Shown in pieces: positions 35,564-43,017 of a stretch of DNA of 64,000 nucleotides. The notes beneath the pieces were generated by a model. It saw nothing but the letters and a program-made list of their open reading frames with translations, had not been told where the DNA came from and searched no databases. The position numbers and the translations under genes are program-made. The number at the start of each line of letters is the position of its first letter. Position 1 is the stretch's first letter. The DNA is taken from assembly GCA_046092445.1 (NCBI GenBank), contig JBJTDR010000106.1:1-64000 (forward strand). The letters run 5' to 3'. The stretch comes from CAIUPE01 sp046092445 (GTDB lineage: Bacteria > Pseudomonadota > Alphaproteobacteria > Rhizobiales > Beijerinckiaceae).

Positions 35564-36326
35564 AGGGGAAGAGTTTGAGTCCAACCGCTGTTTCGTCAGC
35601 CTTCCATATTTTTGTTTTGATTATTTCAAAAGCCCTGTTTGGCTGTGAAGGACGTAAAACGGAAAGTCCGATAGGGCGGGCAATCAGATCCGCAATTTGA
35701 AGGCCTATTGAGTTTGAGGCCTTTGAGGCTAGCAATAGGTCGAAATTTTTTGTCCCTTCCGCATGACCTTGCAAGATATGCTTACCCATCGCAATCTCCT
35801 CGAAACAGATTTGCAAATCTCGATCCTCTTTGCCTGCGCCAGCGAGGCGAGGACTTCTGGATTCAGCAACTATATGCGTTGTCAATTCATGCTGATTGAC
35901 GTCCTGCAAAAAGGCCCAAGCGCGTTCGATGCATAAGTAGAGCGCGATGTCATAGGGGTTGACCGGATACCGATAGCGCTTCCCAAGCCTCAGCTTGTCG
36001 ATCGCGCAAGCGATCACCGTCATTGGTGCATCGGAGATAATGTCGGATAATTCCGACATGAATTCGGTGGCACGCCTCGAATTTTGCAGAAAGGAAAAAG
36101 CGTTTTCCTTTCTTATTATTTCCTTCTCGTGCAAAATAACTGCGTCATGACCAAACCAGCGGAACTTGAAACGCTGCACCTTGGGAACGATTATGTCCGC
36201 AAAATCTGTCTTTCGAAAAATACAAAAAGCCAAGACAAACACGGGAAATTCGGGATTGATGTGGGCAAGCCCGTGATTGCCGCTCTCATCGACGTAGATG
36301 ATATGATCGCTGAAATTCGGCATCAA
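35562..36326 (-). CDS. DUF3800 domain-containing protein
   Basis: A 254-residue protein with the DUF3800 pattern: IIYVDESGNHG at the N-terminus (Asp13, Glu14), HEKEI at 66-70, Glu155 in VAESRS, and LQIADLIARPIG at 209-220. These acidic positions resemble an RNase H-like nuclease site, which is how the family is usually interpreted. DUF3800 genes often occur in defence and mobile regions; their biochemical role is not established. It is 107 bp downstream of a GIY-YIG protein gene on the same strand and shares its more AT-rich composition. Confidence 0.82.
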   Translation of the reverse strand: MMPNFSDHIIYVDESGNHGLAHINPEFPVFVLAFCIFRKTDFADIIVPKVQRFKFRWFGHDAVILHEKEIIRKENAFSFLQNSRRATEFMSELSDIISDAPMTVIACAIDKLRLGKRYRYPVNPYDIALYLCIERAWAFLQDVNQHELTTHIVAESRSPRLAGAGKEDRDLQICFEEIAMGKHILQGHAEGTKNFDLLLASKASNSIGLQIADLIARPIGLSVLRPSQPNRAFEIIKTKIWKADETAVGLKLFP

Positions 36327-36433
36327 CCTTTTTCCACTACGTCACTCTTTTAATTTGTTCAACGACGCTGTCTCGACGCTTACGGAGATGACACGCGGCA
36401 GAGGATTGAATTTTAATACATAAAATCAGATGT

Positions 36434-37351
36434 TTATGTCACTAATTCCGCAAGAGTTTTTGCCGTTTTTAACTTACTGTAGCTAACATATCGGGGGCCT
36501 TGCATCGCGCCCGACGGAGCCGAACCGAAGGGAATAGCGGTGATTTTTTGAGCAGGACCCTTGAAGATTAGCCGGTATTTGCCGTCCTCTCCGAATGGCT
36601 CAATTCGAGCAACTTCCGCGACATGGGTAATTGCCGAAACGGGCAGCGATTGATAGGCGGCAATATATTTGATCTTTGGCAACATGCCGCCGCCGATCCG
36701 AATAGCCCACCAAGCGTTTTGCCCAAGAAAGACGTCCTCAAACCCGTCCTTTTTCGCAGGGACGATAATAGTGTTTACTTCATCAACTGCTTTTGGCCTC
36801 GCCGTTACAGGTTGTGTCTCAATTGTCAGTTCAACGATCGCCCTTGGTTTTTCAAACGCCCGCAAGCCTACAAGCGGCAGTACCTGTAAAACCTCTTTTA
36901 GAAAGGCGCGCGTGTCGGCTTTTTCCGCCTCGGACATGCTCGGTTCTTGCGGCGAATTACCGTTTGCAAGATTGCACCGTGCGGCATCTTTCGCTGCTCT
37001 TACCAAGGCGTGTTCAAGCCAAGTGACATGTGCTCTGTTAAGCCCATCGCCATTGGCCGAAAAAGCAACGCCCCATGTCCAAAAATCTTTTTGGGCATTA
37101 TGGCTTTCGATACGTGTTCGGACCTCATCGCCCTGACCAATATAAAGCGTTGGCAATTCATCTTCCGGATTGGCATATCCGATCAGAATATAAATGCCTG
37201 TTCGTCCCATTTCATGACGCTTGCGAACGTCAGGCCATTTTTCGCGAGGAAAAACCACACCGACTCCTGTCCAATTCATCCGGTCGATAATACGGACGCC
37301 ATCAGGTTCGCCATCGGGAACGTAAATGCGGATTGTAAATGGATCAGGCAT
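36434..37351 (-). CDS. GIY-YIG nuclease-family protein
   Basis: A 305-residue protein with an N-terminal GIY-YIG domain. GIY is at 52-54 (TGIYILIGYA), YIG at 70-72 (LYIGQGDEV), the conserved Arg at about 80 and the metal-binding Glu at 113 (WLEHALV). All key residues are intact, so a nicking or cleaving activity is plausible. The C-terminal 130 residues (from about EVNTIIVPAKKDG) form a separate domain with AWWAIRIGGGMLPKIKYIAA that I cannot name. It starts 3 bp after the stop of the next upstream gene, so the two are coupled. Confidence 0.82.
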   Translation of the reverse strand: MPDPFTIRIYVPDGEPDGVRIIDRMNWTGVGVVFPREKWPDVRKRHEMGRTGIYILIGYANPEDELPTLYIGQGDEVRTRIESHNAQKDFWTWGVAFSANGDGLNRAHVTWLEHALVRAAKDAARCNLANGNSPQEPSMSEAEKADTRAFLKEVLQVLPLVGLRAFEKPRAIVELTIETQPVTARPKAVDEVNTIIVPAKKDGFEDVFLGQNAWWAIRIGGGMLPKIKYIAAYQSLPVSAITHVAEVARIEPFGEDGKYRLIFKGPAQKITAIPFGSAPSGAMQGPRYVSYSKLKTAKTLAELVT

Positions 37352-37354
37352 CGC

Positions 37355-38386
37355 TCAGCGCTCATTTCTGTTTAATCGAAGCGCCGATATACGGTTAATC
37401 AAAGCGTCTTTAAAAGACATTTCGCCATTTAAGCCATCGACACGATGCATATCTTTTTGCCAAACAATTTGGTTGTATTGGCGTAAGTCGAGGTGAATAT
37501 GCTCGACGCAATCCTTGCGACAGGTCCATATGATCGGAATACCGAGGCCCATCGCATAGCCCGCCTCGAAATAGACGCCGCCACGCGCTTCAACGATTTT
37601 CTTTTCGGGTTCTGCTCGTTCTGAAACATTGCACGTAAAATCGACGATTACCAGACTGGCTTTGTTGATTTTTGCGATGATGGCATCATCGATTTTATCG
37701 CTTTGTTCTACCTGATCAATCCTGAACGGAGAATTATATCCGCAGTCAATTAAAGCTGGTTTAATCTGATTTTCGAAAACTTCGTTTAACGACGGATCAA
37801 ACCACATTGCGACGAAGGCCTCGTTGCCAATCCTTTTCTTCCTCGATAATTCACCGAGATATTCCCAACCCTTTGCAGTCAATTTAAAGGATTCCCAATT
37901 ACCCTGTTCCAGTTTTTTGACGTAACCGGCTTCTTGCATTAGCTCCATGAATTCAATTACCTGGCTCGTTTCGTTGCAAGTTTCAACTCTCGGACGATGC
38001 TCGATCCACGCAGCGAGTTGTTTATTGCTGGACTCGACCGTCTCCCCGACGCGAGGGTTGAGGCTGTTGACGAATTTAAAGAAATTATCCCTCCTTTCTG
38101 CATAGGTTAAAAATTCGCGTTGTTTTACGGATTTTACTACGTCTGTTCTGATCATAGGCTCTGTATCGCCGCTCAAGCGTTGCTCGATCAGCCAGGTTGT
38201 AAGTTTTGCCTTTAGGTCAGGACCCGCGGTTTTAATTGCTGACTTTGCATTTTCCTTAATTCGAAAGCGACCACCAGCCCGTGGTGAATCTACTAAAGTA
38301 TCCCCATTAGGATCGACTTTATTCGGAACACTGGTGGATGTGCCCCATATAGGGCATATGGACGTTTCTGAATCAAAATTTGTCAT
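37355..38386 (-). CDS. Protein with C-terminal nucleoside deoxyribosyltransferase/TIR-like domain
   Basis: A 343-residue protein. The N-terminus has a short CPIWGT motif and DSPRAGGRF. The middle (about 45-185) is helical with a winged-helix-like part (EFMELMQEAGYVKKLEQGNW). Residues 187-315 form a Rossmann-like domain: IGNEAFVAMWFDPSL, then IDDAIIAKINKASLVIVDFT and VYFEAGYAMGLGIPIIWTC. Glu274 in YFEAGYA sits where the catalytic Glu of nucleoside 2-deoxyribosyltransferases and TIR-type NAD hydrolases is found. An effector that cleaves NAD or nucleotides is an inference. It is the first gene of the minus-strand cluster with the GIY-YIG and DUF3800 genes. Confidence 0.75.
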   Translation of the reverse strand: MTNFDSETSICPIWGTSTSVPNKVDPNGDTLVDSPRAGGRFRIKENAKSAIKTAGPDLKAKLTTWLIEQRLSGDTEPMIRTDVVKSVKQREFLTYAERRDNFFKFVNSLNPRVGETVESSNKQLAAWIEHRPRVETCNETSQVIEFMELMQEAGYVKKLEQGNWESFKLTAKGWEYLGELSRKKRIGNEAFVAMWFDPSLNEVFENQIKPALIDCGYNSPFRIDQVEQSDKIDDAIIAKINKASLVIVDFTCNVSERAEPEKKIVEARGGVYFEAGYAMGLGIPIIWTCRKDCVEHIHLDLRQYNQIVWQKDMHRVDGLNGEMSFKDALINRISALRLNRNER

Positions 38387-38421
38387 GATGAGCGCGCTTT
38401 AAGAATTGCTGGAACCATATA

Positions 38422-38451
38422 ACTCTAATGGATTAATTTACCTTAGGTCAA
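38422..38451 (-). promoter_or_regulatory. Sigma-70-like promoter for the NDT-like/GIY-YIG genes
   Basis: On the minus strand TTGACC (38446-38451) and TAGAGT (38422-38427) are separated by 18 bases. Both are four or more matches to consensus and the -10 lies about 36 bases from the start codon at 38386. No operator-like dyad is evident. Confidence 0.4.
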
Positions 38452-38539
38452 TTTACTAGCGCGCGGCATCGTTGATGCTCCGCAGGAGCCTCGATTGCTG
38501 CGTCGCCCTGATGCATTCCTTGCTGTGACGGTTGGGTTG

Positions 38540-38716
38540 CGTCATTGCGAGGTGAGGAGTGGTTCTTGCACGGCAAGAACGAAAAGCGCCAGTGACGCTT
38601 TTCGAACGATGAACGCGACGCAATCCAGTTGGGGATTGGCGAGGGGTGAGCGGGTTTCGGGCGTGGGAGAGACTTGGCGGGCATTAGCTGGATCGCTTCG
38701 CAAGCTCGCGATGACG
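38540..38716. repeat. 177-bp composite inverted repeat (MITE-like, CGTCATTGCGAG family)
   Basis: The left arm starts CGTCATTGCGAG (38540-38551) and ends GCGACGCAATCCAG near 38627. The right arm is CTGGATCGCTTCGCAAGCTCGCGATGACG (38688-38716), which is its imperfect reverse complement. The left arm holds two nested hairpins: GTTCTTGC/GCAAGAAC (38562-38580) and GAAAAGCG/CGCTTTTC (38581-38603). Partial copies of the GCGATGACGG end occur near 38755 and 39535. Such repeats are common in alphaproteobacterial spacers. The whole 440-bp gap (38387-38826) between the defence-like cluster and the toxin gene holds this repeat and a promoter, and no credible gene. Confidence 0.75.
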
Positions 38717-38826
38717 GTTGCGAGGGGTGTGCCTCTGGTGGACACGCCTCACTGCGATGACGGGGTGGGCCTCTTCCAATATTCCATTGACGGAATATAT
38801 TTGATTTTGATATGAGTGGTGCTCTT

Positions 38827-39186
38827 ATGCCTTGGGACATTGAATATACAGATGAATTCGGAGTGTGGTTGGACGGGCTTTCCGGCGAGGAGCAGGAGTC
38901 TGTTGATGCTTCCGTTCAGCTTTTGGAAGCGCGGGGACCGAATTTGCGCTTTCCGCATTCGAGCGGCGTGAAGGGTTCGAAGCATAGCCATATGCGTGAG
39001 CTCCGCACGCAGCATGACGGGCGGCCATTCCGAACGCTGTATGCGTTTGACCCGCGCCGCCATGTCATTCTTTTGTTGGGGGGCGACAAGACAGGTGACA
39101 AGCGTTGGTATGAGGTGAATGTCCCGATTGCGGATCGGTTATATGATGCGCATCTGGAAGAATTGAAGCGTGAGGGATTGATCTGA
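38827..39186 (+). CDS. HigB/RelE-type toxin (phage-derived Gp49-like family)
   Basis: A 119-residue protein: IEYTDEFGVWLDGLSGEEQE at the start, the core RGPNLRFPHSSGVKGSKHSHMRELR and FRTLYAFDPRRHVILLLGGDKTGDKRWYE. This is the pattern of HigB-like ribosome-dependent mRNA interferases. The ATG at 38827 is preferred to 38812, which has no ribosome-binding site. The next gene encodes an HTH antitoxin and overlaps by one base, in HigB-HigA order (toxin first). Confidence 0.85.
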   Translation: MPWDIEYTDEFGVWLDGLSGEEQESVDASVQLLEARGPNLRFPHSSGVKGSKHSHMRELRTQHDGRPFRTLYAFDPRRHVILLLGGDKTGDKRWYEVNVPIADRLYDAHLEELKREGLI

Positions 39187-39512
39187 TGGCCAAAAAATTT
39201 GCGGATTTGCGGGCGAAGATGACGCCCGAGGCGCGTGCCCGTTCGGCGGCGAAGGCTCAGGCGCTGTTGGCCGATATGCCGCTTGACGAGCTGCGGCAGG
39301 CGCGAGGTTTATCGCAAAAAATGCTGGCGGATATTTTACACGTGCAACAGCCCGCAATTGCCAAGCTTGAAAAGCGGACGGATATCTATATTTCGACGCT
39401 CCGCAGCCATATTGAGGCGATGGGCGGGCAATTGGATGTGATTGCGCGTTTTCCCGATGGTGCCGTGCGGATTACGACATTTTCGGATTTGGCGGGCCCG
39501 GGAAAAGTGTGA
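39186..39512 (+). CDS. XRE-family antitoxin (HigA-like)
   Basis: A 108-residue protein. A helical N-terminus (MTPEARARSAAKAQALLADM) is followed by a Cro/CI helix-turn-helix, with RGLSQKMLADILHVQQPAIA and KLEKRTDIYISTLRSHIEAM. It fits the antitoxin of the preceding HigB-like gene and would autorepress the pair. Its start codon overlaps the toxin stop by one base. Confidence 0.87.
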   Translation: MAKKFADLRAKMTPEARARSAAKAQALLADMPLDELRQARGLSQKMLADILHVQQPAIAKLEKRTDIYISTLRSHIEAMGGQLDVIARFPDGAVRITTFSDLAGPGKV

Positions 39513-39567
39513 CGCCATAGGCGGGGATGCGTTATTGCGATGACGGTTGTTACGGCATGTCGTGGAG

Positions 39568-39650
39568 GGCCGCCACAAGGGCGGCCATGACAGCGGGCGA
39601 GGCGCGCGGTCCGGTTTGGGGAGGCGTCCGGCGCGGTCCGGCGCGGTCCG
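39568..39650. repeat. Hairpin and tandem decamer repeats between the antitoxin and HAD genes
   Basis: GGCCGCC and GGCGGCC (39568-39574, 39580-39586) form a seven-base hairpin. The decamer GCGCGGTCCG occurs at 39604-39613 and twice in tandem at 39631-39650. No T-run follows the hairpin in either direction. The spacer has no gene. Confidence 0.5.
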
Positions 39651-39659
39651 GTTGGTGGT

Positions 39660-40328
39660 TTATCTTCCGGTTGTGGTGCGGATCAGGTGCCAGAGGGTGG
39701 GGTCGGTGTAGTCCGGGGCGGTGAGGTGGGCGCCGTGGGTTTTCAGGGTTTCGGGGTCGAGTGAGGTTGTGAGGCCTATGACGGCGACGCCGGCTTTGGC
39801 GGCGGCGGTAATGCCGGAGCGGGAATCTTCGAAGGCCACGCTTTTTGTCGCGTGGCTGCCCAGACGCTCGAGGCCTGTGAGATAGGGCAGCGGGTGCGGC
39901 TTTTGACGGGGCAGGGTGTCGGCGATCACGACGGTTTCGAAGCGTTTGGCGAGGCCGAGTTTGGCGAGCATGAAATCGGCGTTGACGCGCGGCGCATTGG
40001 TGACGGCGGCATAGGGAATGCGGGATTTCTCCGCCCAATCGAGGAGATCGAGGAGGCCCTCCAACGGCTCGAGCGTTTCGGCCATGTCGCGGAAGAGCGC
40101 CTCTTTCCGCTCGCCCATGAGGCGTATGGCGTTGGCATCGAGGGCGGGGACGAGTTCCGAGAGGAATTCGGCATTCATGCGGCCGGCAATGGTGTGGATA
40201 TAGGTGTGGTGGTCGACATTCAGCTGATAGGGCCGCAAAATCTCGTTCAACGCGAGAATATGGATGCGGTCGCTGTCGGTGAGCGTGCCGTCAATATCGA
40301 AGAGAAGGCTGGGGTTCTGGTCGGGCAC
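39660..40328 (-). CDS. HAD-superfamily phosphatase, beta-phosphoglucomutase-like
   Basis: A 222-residue HAD hydrolase. Motif I is LFDIDGTLTDSD with the nucleophile Asp, motif II is in AVTNAPR, the motif III Lys is in PRQKPHPLPY, and motif IV is VAFEDSRSGITAA. The cap domain inserted after motif I is helical, as in subfamily IA (phosphoglycolate phosphatase/beta-PGM-like). Substrate unknown. It has no close operon partner: the L,D-transpeptidase starts 28 bp upstream of its start and is read in the same direction. Confidence 0.88.
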   Translation of the reverse strand: MPDQNPSLLFDIDGTLTDSDRIHILALNEILRPYQLNVDHHTYIHTIAGRMNAEFLSELVPALDANAIRLMGERKEALFRDMAETLEPLEGLLDLLDWAEKSRIPYAAVTNAPRVNADFMLAKLGLAKRFETVVIADTLPRQKPHPLPYLTGLERLGSHATKSVAFEDSRSGITAAAKAGVAVIGLTTSLDPETLKTHGAHLTAPDYTDPTLWHLIRTTTGR

Positions 40329-40356
40329 GGGGGGACTCTCGGAGTGATGCGCCAGA

Positions 40357-40887
40357 TTAGCCGATCAGGATGCGCGTGTCGCGGCCAATCAGGGGCAGAA
40401 GACGGCGCATACCGGCGCGGCTGAAGGCGAGGCAGCCTTCCGTGGGCAAAAGGCCCGGACGGGCAAGGTGGATGAAGATCGCGCTGCCGCGGCCGCGTAT
40501 GGCGGGGCGGCGGTTCCAGTCGGTTTCGAGGATAATGTCGTAGAGGGAATCCTGCCGCCAGAGCGTCTCGTGGCGGGCTTTTGTGGGCAGGCGGACGGGG
40601 CGGTTGTAGCGGAAGGAGACGGGATCGTCGATCCAGCCGAGATTTGGCGTGATCGGGTGCCAGATCGGGAAGGGGCTGCGGGTTTTCCAGCTGTCGTGGC
40701 GGACATAGATGGCCGTGATGCGGAGTGTGCCGCAGGGGGTGGCGCCGTCGCCCTCGCGCTTCGAGCGTGTGAGGCCCGAGCGGCCCAGGGCGCAGGGAAG
40801 GCGGAGCGCACCTGCAATGAGCACTGCGCGCGACCGGTTTTCACGCGAGCGGACAAGGCGGAGGCAGGAAAGCGGGCGGGACGGCAT
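40357..40887 (-). CDS. L,D-transpeptidase (YkuD) family protein
   Basis: About 176 residues with the YkuD signature near the C-terminus: IHLARPGLLPTEGCLAFS, containing the catalytic His and Cys. The middle has CALGRSGLTRSKREGDGATP. Canonical enzymes cross-link peptidoglycan in the periplasm, but no signal peptide is visible here; the N-terminus is basic (MPSRPLSCLRLVRSRENRSR). The start at 40887 is uncertain, and a Met at 40935 would add 16 residues without creating a signal. Cytosolic members exist in Rhizobiales. Confidence 0.82.
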   Translation of the reverse strand: MPSRPLSCLRLVRSRENRSRAVLIAGALRLPCALGRSGLTRSKREGDGATPCGTLRITAIYVRHDSWKTRSPFPIWHPITPNLGWIDDPVSFRYNRPVRLPTKARHETLWRQDSLYDIILETDWNRRPAIRGRGSAIFIHLARPGLLPTEGCLAFSRAGMRRLLPLIGRDTRILIG

Positions 40888-41022
40888 GGGATTGCTCGTG
40901 AAGGTCAGCGGAATTTTGCCGCTTGATGCGGGCACGGGGCTGGTTTACTCAACCTGATGTCCCCGGGCAAGCCGGAACGGGCCGCAAGGCGCGTTTCTGC
41001 GCGTCGCAAGCCGGAATAGAAC

Positions 41023-41670
41023 ATGCCGGAAATGATGCATATCGCGCTTGTTTCAGCCGATTTCGACCGGATGGCGGATTTGCGCGAGCAGATCGAGGCG
41101 GGCGGTGATATGCGGGTGACGGTTTTTTCGGCGCACGCGCCGGGCATTTCGGTGGATGAAGCGGAGCGCATTGATCTCGCGGTGTGTTTTGACGGGGAGA
41201 CGGGGGCAGTTTTGCGCGGGCTCGGCTATCGCGGGCCTGTTCTCGTGCCAGGTGTCGAAGTGCCGGAGGGGGACGGAGTGACGGGGTTTGCGCTGCCGTT
41301 CCGGATTGCGGCGTTTCTGGCGCGGATCCGGGTGTTGATTACCGCATATCGCGCTCAGAGCGAGACCTATGTGACGATCGGGCCGTACCGGCTCAGGCGC
41401 AGTCTAAAAATGCTCGAGGACGGGCGCGGCAAGTCCATCAAGCTGACGGAAAAAGAGACCGAAATTCTGCTGTTCATGCATCGCAGCATGGGGGCCCTGA
41501 TCACGCGGGAGGCGCTGCTTGCCGAGGTGTGGGGCTATTCGAAGGGCATTACAACGCATACGGTGGAGACACATATCTACAGGCTTCGGCAGAAGATCGA
41601 TGCCCGGCAGGTCTTCGCAACAGAGGCGGGCGGATACAGGGTGATGGTCGGGGAAGGAACGGCACAATGA
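41023..41670 (+). CDS. OmpR-type response regulator with degenerate receiver
   Basis: A 215-residue protein. The N-terminal receiver (1-110) is atypical: the usual TKPF motif is replaced by ALPF (90-93), so the conserved Lys is missing. The region around FDGETG is the only candidate phosphoacceptor loop. The C-terminal winged helix (115-210) is intact and typical: IGPYRLRRSLKMLEDG, TEKETEILLFMHRSMGALI and THTVETHIYRLRQKID. It may act independently of phosphorylation. The next gene, a cyclic-nucleotide-binding protein, overlaps by 4 bp, so the two are probably one regulatory unit. Confidence 0.85.
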   Translation: MPEMMHIALVSADFDRMADLREQIEAGGDMRVTVFSAHAPGISVDEAERIDLAVCFDGETGAVLRGLGYRGPVLVPGVEVPEGDGVTGFALPFRIAAFLARIRVLITAYRAQSETYVTIGPYRLRRSLKMLEDGRGKSIKLTEKETEILLFMHRSMGALITREALLAEVWGYSKGITTHTVETHIYRLRQKIDARQVFATEAGGYRVMVGEGTAQ

Positions 41671-42128
41671 GCGCCACGGGGCTGGAATTATTGCGGCGGC
41701 TTGAGTTTTTCTCGGCCTTCAGTGAGGAAGCCCTGCGGCTGATCTCTTTCGCAGCGGAAGACCGCGATATTGCTCCGGGTGAAGCCTTATTCAGGGAAGG
41801 GGATGCCGCGGCTGGCGGTATCATTGTCGTGTCGGGATTGTTGCAGCTGTCGGATCGCAACGACACGGGCACGACGTTGACGGCGGGGCCGGGCGATCTG
41901 ATCGGGGAATTGGCGCTTCTTTTCCCGACGACACGGGCCATGACGGCGATTGCCAGGACGGAGTGCACCTTGCTGACCATATCGCGGACGATCGTGAAAC
42001 GTGCGCTGGGTGAGTTTCCGGATACGGCGGCGCGGTTGCATCGCATGCTCAGCGGGCGTTTGACGGAGTTGAACGCGGGGTTGACGGCTGTCTCGGGCAT
42101 GCTTGAAAAAATTGATACGCCTTCATAG
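41667..42128 (+). CDS. Cyclic nucleotide-binding domain protein
   Basis: A stand-alone CRP/FNR-type sensory domain of 153 residues with no DNA-binding domain. It has the beta-roll core ALFREGDAAAGGIIVVSGLLQL, LTAGPGDLIGELALLFPTTR and a following AIARTECTLLTISR, with a C-terminal helix. The phosphate-binding GEL segment is present, so cAMP or cGMP binding is plausible. The ATG at 41667 overlaps the regulator stop. It ends 6 bp inside the convergent xthA gene. Confidence 0.87.
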   Translation: MSATGLELLRRLEFFSAFSEEALRLISFAAEDRDIAPGEALFREGDAAAGGIIVVSGLLQLSDRNDTGTTLTAGPGDLIGELALLFPTTRAMTAIARTECTLLTISRTIVKRALGEFPDTAARLHRMLSGRLTELNAGLTAVSGMLEKIDTPS

Positions 42129-42938
42129 AGCGAGGCGGACGATGACCGGGACGTGGTCGGACGGGCGCTCCCAGCCGCGGGCGTCGCGGATGATGCGCAG
42201 GCTGTCGATGTTGGCGGCAAGCTGCTTTGATGTCCAGATGTGATCGAGGCGGCGTCCGCGATTCGACTCTGACCAATCCGCCGAGCGGTAGCTCCACCAT
42301 GTGTAGACGCGCTCGGGTTCGGGCTTCAGATGGCGGACGGCGTCCACCCAATCGGCCGAGGCCATGACCGCGCCGAGCTTTTCGCATTCAAGCGGGGTGT
42401 GGGAGACGACGTCGAGGAGTTGTTTGTGGCTCCAGACATCGTTTTCGAGCGGGGCGATGTTGAGATCGCCGGCGAGAATGGCGGGGCCCGCGGTGGGCTG
42501 GTGATCCGATCCCCAGCGGATCATATCCTCGAGATAGCGAAGTTTGTGGCCGAATTTCTCGTTCTGCTCGGGGTCCGGGATATCGCCGCCCGCAGGAACG
42601 TAGAAATTATGGATGGTGAAGCCTGCGGCCTTGCGGGCCTCTCTGCCGAGCGTGATGCTGATATGGCGGCAATCGCTCGTGTCGGCGAAATCGTGCGACC
42701 GGGAACTGGTGAAGGGCATGCGCGAGAGAATGGCGACACCGTGATAGCCCTTCTGGCCGTTCATGGCGATGTGCTGGTATCCGAGCTTGCGGAAATCGGC
42801 GAGCGGAAAACTGTCATTCGGGCATTTGGTTTCCTGCAGGCAGAGAATATCGGGATGCTCCTCAGTCAGGAGTTTCTGCACGAGGCCGGACCTGAGTCTG
42901 ACCGAATTGATATTCCATGTTGCAATGGTCAGGGACAT
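42123..42938 (-). CDS. xthA: Exodeoxyribonuclease III
   Basis: A 271-residue AP endonuclease/3'-5' exonuclease of the EEP fold used in base excision repair. Catalytic regions visible are ATWNINSVRLR, LCLQETKC, LAGDLNIAP and the terminal SDHVPVIV. Length and motifs are normal. It is followed downstream (left) by the cyclic-nucleotide-binding gene in convergent orientation. Confidence 0.95.
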   Translation of the reverse strand: MSLTIATWNINSVRLRSGLVQKLLTEEHPDILCLQETKCPNDSFPLADFRKLGYQHIAMNGQKGYHGVAILSRMPFTSSRSHDFADTSDCRHISITLGREARKAAGFTIHNFYVPAGGDIPDPEQNEKFGHKLRYLEDMIRWGSDHQPTAGPAILAGDLNIAPLENDVWSHKQLLDVVSHTPLECEKLGAVMASADWVDAVRHLKPEPERVYTWWSYRSADWSESNRGRRLDHIWTSKQLAANIDSLRIIRDARGWERPSDHVPVIVRLAL

Positions 42939-43017
42939 GCGCGGTACCTAGGACAGATGAGTGTTTCATCCGGCCTAGAGCGAAGCGGGCGGGGACACAA
43001 GGGCCGGATTGCCGCTG

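Noticed and set aside
38448..38840. Minus-strand 130-codon frame before the toxin gene
   Set aside because: Its translation is the known artefact of the GC-rich inverted repeat (runs of Pro, Arg and Ser), and it overlaps the repeat and the toxin start.
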